Shown here: piece by piece, positions 58,171-64,000 of the stretch
How positions within the stretch are numbered: the stretch's first letter is position 1
Layout of the letters: each line of letters begins with the position of its first letter
Assembly: GCA_964393035.1 (NCBI GenBank)
Contig: CAYMRX010000003.1
Location: forward strand, 385,549 to 449,548
From: Tabrizicola_A sp964393035
GTDB taxonomy: Bacteria; Pseudomonadota; Alphaproteobacteria; Rhodobacterales; Rhodobacteraceae
Reading direction: 5' to 3'
Length of the DNA stretch: 64,000 nt
Notes under the pieces: model-generated
What the model saw: only the letters and a program-made list of their open reading frames with translations
Told to the model about the DNA's origin: nothing
Databases searched by the model: none
Translations under genes and position numbers: made by a program

Positions 58171-58938
58171 TCAGCCCGCCTTCACGCCTGCGGCAAGGGC
58201 GGTGGCCGCCTTGGTCAGGATCGCCACATCGCCGCCGACACCAAGGAAAGTTACCCCCATCGCCTGATAGCGTGCGGCGGTTTTCGGATCAAAGGTCAGG
58301 ATGCCCGCCGATTTGCCCGAAGCCATGATCGCCTTAAGCGTTGCATCAATGGTGTCCTGCACTTCGGGCGCGTTCATGTTGCCGGGATAGCCCATGTCGG
58401 CGGCAAGGTCGGCCGGACCAATGAACACCCCATCCACCCCGTCTAGTTTCAGGATCTCGGGCAGGGCCGCCAGCCCGGCGCGGCTTTCGATTTGCAGGAT
58501 CAGGCAGGTATGGTCGTTGGCGGTGGCGATATAGTCAGTGATCCGGCCATAGTCCGATGCCCGCGCGACCGAGGCGCCGACGCCGCGGATGCCGTGCGGC
58601 GGGTAGAGCATGGCCTTGACCATCTGCGCGGCATGGTCTGCGGATTCGATCATCGGGATCAGCAGGGTTTGCACGCCAAGGTCCAGAAGCTGCTTGACCA
58701 GCCGCACGTCACCCACCGGGGGGCGCACGACGATGCTGGTGCGGCTGCCGATTGCCTGCACCTGTTGCAGGATCGTCGGGATGTCATTCGGCCCGTGTTC
58801 GCCGTCGATCAAGAGCCAGTCAAAGCCCACGCCCGCCAGCGCCTCGGCGGCGATGGGGCTGACCAGGTTCATCCAGATGCCGTGCTGCACGGTTTTGGCG
58901 GCAAGGGCGGCTTTCAGGGCATTCTTGGGTGCGGGCAT
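58171..58938 (-). CDS. hpaI: 4-hydroxy-2-oxo-heptane-1,7-dioate aldolase
   Basis: Class II pyruvate-dependent aldolase of 255 residues, the last step of the homoprotocatechuate pathway, giving pyruvate and succinic semialdehyde. Motifs of the HpcH/HpaI family: FDWLLIDGEHGPND, VVRPPVGD, TLLIPMIESADHAAQMV, LQIESRAGLA with the metal-binding Glu, and VFIGPADLAADMG. Last of the hpa genes, 9 bases after hpaH. Confidence 0.93.
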   Translation of the reverse strand: MPAPKNALKAALAAKTVQHGIWMNLVSPIAAEALAGVGFDWLLIDGEHGPNDIPTILQQVQAIGSRTSIVVRPPVGDVRLVKQLLDLGVQTLLIPMIESADHAAQMVKAMLYPPHGIRGVGASVARASDYGRITDYIATANDHTCLILQIESRAGLAALPEILKLDGVDGVFIGPADLAADMGYPGNMNAPEVQDTIDATLKAIMASGKSAGILTFDPKTAARYQAMGVTFLGVGGDVAILTKAATALAAGVKAG

Positions 58939-58947
58939 GATGGGCCT

Positions 58948-59736
58948 TCAGGCAAAGGAGCAGGTGAGGTGGCCAAAGGGGCCGAAATCGGCATCGATAT
59001 GGGCACCGGATGGGCATTCCATAGCACGGATAAAGCTGCCGGACAGGATGATCTGCCCCGGCTCAATGCGCTGGCCATACTGGCCCATCCGGCGGGAAAG
59101 CCAGATGATGCCGGTCACCGGATCATCCAGCACGCCTGCGCCAAGGCCGGTTTCCTCGACCACGCCATCGCGCTTCACAATCGCCCCGATCCAGCGCAGA
59201 TCGCCCTTGGGATCGTGGCGCTGATCGCCCATGACGATGCCTGCGTTGGCGGCGTTGTCAGAGATGGTGTCGATGATGGTGCGGGTCTGGCCGTTTGCGG
59301 AACGGACAATGCGGGTGTCGAGAATCTCCAAGGCCGGGGCGACGTAATCGGTTGCGGCCAGCACTTGTTCGCGAGTTACCTCACCATGCAGCGGGGCCTT
59401 CATGACAAAGGCAATCTCGGCTTCGATCCGGGGGGCGATAAAGCGGTTTGCCGGGACGGTCGCGCCATTGGCAAAGGCCATGTCATCCAGAAGCACGCCC
59501 GAATCCGGCGTCGTGATGTTCAACTGCTGCTGCATGGCGCGTGAGGTGAGGCCGATCTTCCAGCCGATCACCTTTCGACCCTCGGCCAGTTTCCTGCCGA
59601 TAAACGCCCTTTGCACGGCATAGGCGTCGTCCATCGTCGCGCTGGGGTGTTCGGCAGACAGAAGGCTGCGCTGGATGCGGCTCTGTTCGGCCCGATAGAG
59701 ACTGTTTCCAGCCGCCTGAACCTGCTCGGGCGTCAT
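58948..59736 (-). CDS. hpaH: 2-oxo-hept-4-ene-1,7-dioate hydratase
   Basis: Hydratase of 262 residues in the FAH-like superfamily. It adds water to the dienoate before aldol cleavage. Recognisable segments are GRKVIGWKIGLTSRAMQ, the metal ligands in PRIEAEIAFVMK, PALEILDTRI and the late LDDPVTGIIWLS. Its ATG overlaps the preceding gene by 4 bases. Confidence 0.92.
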   Translation of the reverse strand: MTPEQVQAAGNSLYRAEQSRIQRSLLSAEHPSATMDDAYAVQRAFIGRKLAEGRKVIGWKIGLTSRAMQQQLNITTPDSGVLLDDMAFANGATVPANRFIAPRIEAEIAFVMKAPLHGEVTREQVLAATDYVAPALEILDTRIVRSANGQTRTIIDTISDNAANAGIVMGDQRHDPKGDLRWIGAIVKRDGVVEETGLGAGVLDDPVTGIIWLSRRMGQYGQRIEPGQIILSGSFIRAMECPSGAHIDADFGPFGHLTCSFA

Positions 59737-60581
59737 GGCAGAACCTCATCCGCGATGGTGTTGCGCAGAGTGCCGATTCCCTCGGCCGTCACCTCCACCA
59801 CATCGCCGGGCTTCAGCCAGATCGGCGGATCAAAGCGTGCACCTGCCCCGGTGGGGGTGCCGCAGAGGATCACATCGCCGGGCACCAGCGTGGTGAAGGT
59901 GGAGATGTATTCGACGATCCGGCGGAAGGGGAACAACATCCGCCCGGTGCGGTCTTGCTGGCGCAATTCCCCATTCACGCGGGTTTCCAGCGCGATGTCG
60001 TCCAGCTGCGATGCATCGGTAAAAGGAACCAGCCATGGCCCAATGGAGCCGGAGGCGTCAAAGTTCTTGCCTTGTGTGACGTTGAATTTCGCATGCCGCA
60101 CCCAGTCGCGCAGGGTGCCTTCGTTGGCAATCGTCACCCCGGCGATATGGTCATAGGCTTCAGCCTGTGAAATCCGCCGCCCGCCCTTGCCGATGACGAT
60201 CACCACTTCGCCTTCGTAATCCAGTTGAGGCGATTCCGGTGGACGAATCAGCGGTTGGTCATGCCCGGTAAAGCTGCGCGGAAAGCGGATGAACAGCGAC
60301 ATGTTCGGCGGGGCCTCTTGCCCGTCCTTATACTCCGCGTTGCGGTCGGGGTAGTTGACCCCGACGCAGAGGATTTTCTCCGGGTTGGTGACGGGAATGG
60401 TCAGCGTCACCTGATCCAGGGCCAGCTTCGGCCCGGCGGCCTGGGCGAGGGCGGCCAAAGCCCCGGCTTCAATCGCCGCACGCATACTGGGGTAATGCGC
60501 GGTCAGGTCGGTGATCGTGTCGTTATCCAGATGGCCCCAGCCTGCCTCGCGCCCGGTGTGATATGAGACAAAGCGGCTCAT
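59733..60581 (-). CDS. hpaG: fumarylacetoacetate-hydrolase-family protein, HpaG-like decarboxylase/isomerase
   Basis: Protein of 282 residues with one FAH domain: LCVGVNYPDRNAEY, then metal ligands in LDYEGEVVIVIGKGG, RDWVRHAKFNVTQGKNFD, and LVPGDVILCGTPTGAG. In this pathway it should decarboxylate 5-oxo-pent-3-ene-1,2,5-tricarboxylate. The E. coli HpaG is a two-domain fusion that also isomerises the product; only one domain is present here, so the second activity must reside in this chain, happen spontaneously, or be encoded elsewhere. Coupled to hpaD and hpaH by ATGA overlaps. Confidence 0.8.
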   Translation of the reverse strand: MSRFVSYHTGREAGWGHLDNDTITDLTAHYPSMRAAIEAGALAALAQAAGPKLALDQVTLTIPVTNPEKILCVGVNYPDRNAEYKDGQEAPPNMSLFIRFPRSFTGHDQPLIRPPESPQLDYEGEVVIVIGKGGRRISQAEAYDHIAGVTIANEGTLRDWVRHAKFNVTQGKNFDASGSIGPWLVPFTDASQLDDIALETRVNGELRQQDRTGRMLFPFRRIVEYISTFTTLVPGDVILCGTPTGAGARFDPPIWLKPGDVVEVTAEGIGTLRNTIADEVLP

Positions 60582-61558
60582 GGTGCGATGATCGGTTGCG
60601 CTTTCAGCACCGCCTCTTTCGGCTCCAACCCGGCGAACAGCGAGCCATGCTCAAACCAGCTGCGGGGCGCTGCGGCCCCCCACAGGGTTTGGCGCTGCGG
60701 GTCTTTCAGGTCCCATTTGATCGGCTCAAGGTCGGGGTCAACGGTTTGATAGTCGGAACAGTAAATCTCGATCCGGTGGCCATCGGGATCAAGGATGTAA
60801 AGGAAGAAGGCATTGGAAATGCCATGCCGCCCCGGCCCGCGTTCGATATTGGTGACATAGCCGGTGGTGGCCATCAGATCCAAGAGGTCGATGATGTTCA
60901 AAGGTGTCGGCACCCAGAACGCGGTGTGGTGCAGGCGGGGGCCAAGCCCATTGGTAAAGGCCATGTCATGCACACCGCCCTTGCGGTGCATCCATGCCGC
61001 CCAGAGTTTCCCCGATTCCTCATCCTCGGTGTATTCGGTGACGCGAAAGCCCATCTCGTTCCAGAAGGCGACCGACGCATCCACATCGGGGGTGAAGGTG
61101 TTGAAATGGTCGATCCGCAGGGGCTTCACACCTTTATAGAGGGCGTATTTCTGATGGATCGGCGGCAGGCGGTCCATCTTGGCGTAAAACTCCAAAGGCA
61201 CGCCGAAGAGATCGGAGGTCAGCAGGGTGCGGCCTTGGTAGGGGCGTTCAACCCATGAGGTCGGGCGACCCTTGGCCTTGAACCATGCCTCGGCACGATC
61301 CAGATTCGTCTCATCCCAAACCTTGAAGCCCAGCACATTGGCGGTGGGCTTGTCGCCCTGCCGCAGCACGATGCAGTGATGCCCGCGCTCCTCCATCGCG
61401 CGCAGGTAAAGCGCGCCGGGTTCCTCACCCGAGATTTGCAGGCCCAGCGTATCGACCCAGAAGGCACGGGAAGCGCCAAGGTCTTTCACGGTGAACTCGA
61501 CGTGGGAAAGCCGGACAGTGTTGAAATCGGGGTACAGGTTGGCGGATGGAACGGGCAT
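60578..61558 (-). CDS. hpaD: 3,4-dihydroxyphenylacetate 2,3-dioxygenase
   Basis: Ring-cleaving extradiol dioxygenase of the type I (vicinal oxygen chelate) class, 326 residues. The two glyoxalase-like modules begin LSHVEFTVKDLGASRAFW and IDHFNTFTPDVDASVAFW. The iron ligands are the His of the second module, the His in LHHTAFWV and the Glu in HRIEIYCSD. The true start is the ATG at 61558. Preceded by hpaE with a 2-base gap. Confidence 0.93.
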   Translation of the reverse strand: MPVPSANLYPDFNTVRLSHVEFTVKDLGASRAFWVDTLGLQISGEEPGALYLRAMEERGHHCIVLRQGDKPTANVLGFKVWDETNLDRAEAWFKAKGRPTSWVERPYQGRTLLTSDLFGVPLEFYAKMDRLPPIHQKYALYKGVKPLRIDHFNTFTPDVDASVAFWNEMGFRVTEYTEDEESGKLWAAWMHRKGGVHDMAFTNGLGPRLHHTAFWVPTPLNIIDLLDLMATTGYVTNIERGPGRHGISNAFFLYILDPDGHRIEIYCSDYQTVDPDLEPIKWDLKDPQRQTLWGAAAPRSWFEHGSLFAGLEPKEAVLKAQPIIAP

Positions 61559-61560
61559 GG

Positions 61561-63078
61561 TTATTTCCCCAGTTTCGGGATGGAATGGGCGGTGGTGGCG
61601 AAGCAGACGTTTTTCGTCTCCATATAGAAGTCGAAAGACCAATCCCCGCCGTCGCGGCCAATGCCGCTTTCTTTCGATCCACCAAACGGCGTCGGCAGGT
61701 GGCGGTTGTTTTCGGAATTCACCCAGACCATGCCGGCCTGAACCGCTTCCGAAAAGCGGAAAGCGCGGGTGACATCCTGGGTCCAGAGATAGGCGGCAAG
61801 GCCATAGGGCACATCATTGGCGACGGCCAAAGCCTCGGCTTCATCCTTGAAGGGGATGGCGGTCAGCACCGGGCCGAAGATTTCCTCTTGGGCAATCCGC
61901 ATCTTGTTATGCGCGCCGGTGAAAAGGGTGGGCTTCACATAGCAACCGCCCCCCGGACCCTCCGCCTTTTCGCCGCCCGCGGCGACAGTGGCCCCATCGG
62001 CGCGGCCAATGTCGAAATAGGACAGCACCTTTTTCTCATGCACCGGATGGATCAGCGGGCCAACTTCGGTTTCCGGGTCCAGCGGATGGCCGACCTTGAT
62101 CGCCTTGGCGCGGGCGGCAACCTTGGTGGTGAAGACATCATATATACTGTCCTGCACCAGAAGGCGGCTGGACGAGGTGCAACGCTCGCCGTTCAGAGAA
62201 TAGATCATGAAGACGGCAGCATCGACGGCGCGGTCGATGTCGGCGTCGTCGAACACGATCACCGGATTCTTGCCGCCAAGTTCAAAGTGAACCCGTTTCA
62301 GGGTCTTTGCCCCCTGCGCCATAATCATGGAACCCGTGCGGCTTTCGCCGACGAACCCAATGGCGCGGATCAGGGGATGTTCGGTCAGCGCCTTGCCCGC
62401 TTCCTCCCCCAAACCATTCACAAGGTTCCAGACGCCTTTCGGCAGGCCAGCGTTTTCCGCGATTTCCACCAAAAGCCGGGCAGAGAGCGGCGAGAACTCC
62501 GCCGGCTTATGCACCACCGTGCAGCCCGCCGCCAAAGCCGGGGCAATCTTCCATGTCGACAGCATGAAAGGTGTGTTCCACGGCGTGATGATTCCCACAG
62601 GGCCCAAAGGCGCGCGCGAGGTCATGTTGACCTGACCGGGGGCGTGCAATGTGCGGCCATCCCGCGCCTCGGCCGCCTTGTCGGCAAAGAAGCGGAAGTT
62701 TTCCGCGCCACGAATGGCGGCCTTCGACATGAAACGGTAGGCTTGCCCGGTATCCATGCATTCGACCATGGCAATCTCATCTGCCCGCGCCTCGATCCCA
62801 TCGGCAATGCGGTGCAGGATCTTGCGGCGGTCCGCGCCGGGCATTGCGGCCCATTGGCCAAAAGCAGCCTGCGCGGCCTTGGCGGCGGCGTCGATATCTG
62901 CCGCATCGCCACGCGCCACTTGTGCAAGCGGTTTCAGATCGACCGGCGAGATGATTTCAAAGGTCTTGCCCGAGGCTGCCGGAACCGCCTGCCCGCCAAT
63001 ATGGTTCAAGACGCCTTCTTTGGCGAAGCGGGCCAGAAACCCGGTCGCGCGGGTGATATTCTCGTCAAGCTTGGTCAT
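61561..63078 (-). CDS. hpaE: 5-carboxymethyl-2-hydroxymuconate semialdehyde dehydrogenase
   Basis: NAD-dependent aldehyde dehydrogenase of 505 residues acting on the ring-cleavage product. The cofactor and catalytic motifs are complete: TPWNTPFMLSTWKIAPALAA, the general base in HFELGGKNPVIVF, nucleophile Cys in NGERCTSSSRLL, and EEIFGPVLTAIPF. The ATG overlaps the hpaF stop by 4 bases (ATGA). Operon position and length fit HpaE. Confidence 0.94.
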   Translation of the reverse strand: MTKLDENITRATGFLARFAKEGVLNHIGGQAVPAASGKTFEIISPVDLKPLAQVARGDAADIDAAAKAAQAAFGQWAAMPGADRRKILHRIADGIEARADEIAMVECMDTGQAYRFMSKAAIRGAENFRFFADKAAEARDGRTLHAPGQVNMTSRAPLGPVGIITPWNTPFMLSTWKIAPALAAGCTVVHKPAEFSPLSARLLVEIAENAGLPKGVWNLVNGLGEEAGKALTEHPLIRAIGFVGESRTGSMIMAQGAKTLKRVHFELGGKNPVIVFDDADIDRAVDAAVFMIYSLNGERCTSSSRLLVQDSIYDVFTTKVAARAKAIKVGHPLDPETEVGPLIHPVHEKKVLSYFDIGRADGATVAAGGEKAEGPGGGCYVKPTLFTGAHNKMRIAQEEIFGPVLTAIPFKDEAEALAVANDVPYGLAAYLWTQDVTRAFRFSEAVQAGMVWVNSENNRHLPTPFGGSKESGIGRDGGDWSFDFYMETKNVCFATTAHSIPKLGK

Positions 63079-63461
63079 TTGGTCCTCAGGCGCGGATGAA
63101 TGGCATTGGTCTTCCAGCTGAACGGGGCAGAGATTTCCTGCACCTCCAGCGACAGGGCGATATGGGGCCGGGCCAGTTGCGGCGCAAAATGCGTCTCAAG
63201 GGTACGCATCAGCGCCTGCCCGATGGCTTTCTTCTCGTCGTCACTGCGGCCCGCACCAATCCGCAGGATCAGATCGGCAAAGGCATTCTCGGCCAAAAGA
63301 TCGGCGACGGCGAAATGTGGGCAAGGGCGGGCGCGAACCCGCACGGCCCCAAGTTCAAACAGACCCGAGGCCATCATGGTCGCATGCAGGGAATGGCAGA
63401 GCGCGGCCAGGTCGCTCTGGGCGTCCAGGTTGGCAGAATATTCTATTATCAGATGTGGCAT
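63075..63461 (-). CDS. hpaF: 5-carboxymethyl-2-hydroxymuconate delta-isomerase
   Basis: Small tautomerase-superfamily isomerase of 128 residues with the catalytic Pro directly after Met (MPHLIIEYSANL), as the mechanism requires. The downstream VRVRARPCPHFAVAD and IGAGRSDDEKKAIG segments are typical. The start is the ATG at 63461, just behind the operon promoter. First gene of hpaF-E-D-G-H-I. Confidence 0.92.
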   Translation of the reverse strand: MPHLIIEYSANLDAQSDLAALCHSLHATMMASGLFELGAVRVRARPCPHFAVADLLAENAFADLILRIGAGRSDDEKKAIGQALMRTLETHFAPQLARPHIALSLEVQEISAPFSWKTNAIHPRLRTK

Positions 63462-63479
63462 CGAGTCGGCCCCCTTATA

Positions 63480-63495
63480 ACTTAACATGTTAAGT
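63480..63495. promoter_or_regulatory. perfect 16-bp palindrome, hpa operator
   Basis: ACTTAACATGTTAAGT reads identically on both strands and covers the -10 region of the hpa promoter, 19 bases upstream of the hpaF start. This is a repressor-site geometry. The cognate protein may be the GntR at 57.3 kb or an unlinked MarR-type HpaR. Confidence 0.7.
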
Positions 63496-63514
63496 GAAAT
63501 TCGGATCTCGTCAA
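63487..63514 (-). promoter_or_regulatory. hpa operon promoter
   Basis: On the minus strand TTGACG (63514-63509) and TAACAT (63492-63487) are 16 bases apart. The predicted start lies near 63480, leaving a leader of about 20 bases before hpaF. Confidence 0.6.
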
Positions 63515-63776
63515 GAGAGTTTTGCAGTGTGATTCCGCGGCACAGCCGGGGATTCGCAGGGATTCGTCCGATCTTGGGTGCCGCGTGCGGTGGTGTGGCC
63601 GCTTGCAATGCCGCGCAGCAGCAATATTCGGGCAAACCCCGGGTCAGCCACCCGCTTGCCTCGAAATATTCTTGCGCAAATCTGGGGCCTTTTGTGCCTT
63701 AAGCTACGCCAACCCCCAGATTTTGCGAGAAAAACAGGAAAAACGGAAAAAATGTGATGGCTCACGTTTTTTGCTC
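63515..63776 (+). other. non-coding region between hpa operon and rrn promoter
   Basis: About 260 bases without a credible gene. It contains a short direct repeat GGGATTCG (63549-63556 and 63559-63566), a long inverted repeat at 63678-63723, and an A-rich tract (about 63729-63752) just upstream of the rrn promoter that could act as an UP element. Confidence 0.6.
63678..63723. repeat. 10-bp inverted repeat upstream of rrn
   Basis: AAATCTGGGG (63678-63687) and CCCCAGATTT (63714-63723) are perfect inverted copies 26 bases apart. As RNA it would form a stem without a following U-tract on the plus strand. Confidence 0.6.
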
Positions 63777-63805
63777 TTGCGGCTTCCGGCGGCTCTCCGT
63801 AAATA
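63777..63805 (+). promoter_or_regulatory. ribosomal RNA operon promoter
   Basis: TTGCGG (63777-63782) and TAAATA (63800-63805) are 17 bases apart, downstream of an A-rich tract and upstream of an rrn leader with boxA. Confidence 0.75.
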
Positions 63806-63811
63806 CCGCCT

Positions 63812-64000
63812 CACCGAAGCGAAACAGCGACGGTGACGGACGGAAGCGAAGACGAAAGTCGAAACGGAAGTTCGGAAAATCTGAAGATAAGGCCTTCGAC
63901 GAAGCGCTAAGGTTTAGCGCCCGTTGAAAATTTTGTCGGAAGATCGCTCTTTGACATTGATGAAATCTGAAGGGATATGTGGGCGGTTTGGGCGCATCGG
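63812..64000 (+). other. rrn operon leader with boxA (partial)
   Basis: Untranslated leader of a ribosomal RNA operon running off the right edge; mature 16S is not reached. The boxA antitermination element GCTCTTTGACAT is at 63946-63957, followed by the AAGGGATATGTGGGCGG stretch that precedes 16S in Rhodobacter-type operons. A hairpin GCGCTAA/TTAGCGC (about 63904-63920) lies upstream of boxA and may be a processing structure. Confidence 0.87.

Noticed and set aside
63487..63702. A 71-codon plus-strand frame upstream of rrn
   Set aside because: It begins inside the hpa operator, lacks a ribosome site and overlaps the inverted-repeat region; no protein-like features.
1..64000. CRISPR array, insertion sequence or prophage
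   Set aside because: No regularly spaced repeats, transposase or phage structural genes were seen; codon use and gene order look native throughout.

Overview
The window reads as the chromosome of a member of the Rhodobacteraceae (Alphaproteobacteria; Rhodobacter/Tabrizicola/Gemmobacter-like). The base composition is GC-rich. The best clue is the redox-regulation locus regB // senC-regA-hvrA at 13.8-16.9 kb, in the divergent order known from purple non-sulfur Rhodobacteraceae. The block tsaE-amgK-murU-addB-addA-trxA and an rrn leader of Rhodobacter type at the right edge support this. I saw no insertion sequence, prophage or CRISPR array. Genes are tightly packed, and many start/stop pairs overlap by 1-8 bases.

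Layout. 0-3.1 kb: the tail of an Smr-domain protein, a lipoprotein hydrolase and the HslUV protease. 3.2-12.1 kb: a leftward block with thioredoxin, AddAB recombination nuclease, the AmgK/MurU cell-wall recycling pair and TsaE. 12.1-17.5 kb: an orphan PAS protein, the RegB/RegA/SenC/HvrA redox circuit and an HD hydrolase. 17.6-22.5 kb: S-adenosylhomocysteinase, a DUF2853 protein, an MFS exporter, a candidate small RNA with its own promoter and terminator, and a BNR-repeat protein. 22.1-28.3 kb: the leftward tsaD-gpsA-yciI-EVE operon, the divergent hemD-mitofilin-hemY operon and tRNA-Thr(CGT). 28.4-32.4 kb: a decayed ABC ATPase, an unknown protein, CutC, a ROK kinase and PyrF.

32.4-42.4 kb is an amino-sugar locus. 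A leftward operon (BadF-type kinase, GntR regulator, SIS isomerase/deaminase, NagA) diverges from a rightward one (MurQ etherase, binding protein, two permeases, Gfo/Idh/MocA oxidoreductase, ATPase). Repeated TGGYA half-sites occupy both candidate promoters between them. The genes make a plausible complete route: ABC import of N-acetylmuramate and/or GlcNAc, kinase, MurQ, NagA, NagB-II, then fructose-6-P. AmgK/MurU at 10-11.6 kb offer the opposite, anabolic fate for MurNAc.

42.4-51 kb: a two-domain flavoprotein demethylase with a divergent TetR regulator and palindromic operator, then the inositol operon iolC-D-E-(small membrane protein)-B with a GGAA-N6-TTCC operator. 51-57.3 kb: a small unknown protein, ClpB, agmatine deiminase and an amidase. 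57.3-63.5 kb: a GntR regulator and a complete homoprotocatechuate meta-cleavage operon (hpaF-E-D-G-H-I) whose promoter carries a perfect 16-bp palindrome. 63.5-64 kb: upstream region, promoter and boxA leader of a ribosomal RNA operon; 16S lies beyond the window.

The observations I would follow first are the ~105-nt candidate small RNA at 20.8 kb with UAGGGG in two hairpin loops, the ABC-fed MurNAc locus and its operator architecture, and the unannotated-looking small membrane protein inside the iol operon. All functions are assigned by reading motifs and neighbourhoods; no database search was run.
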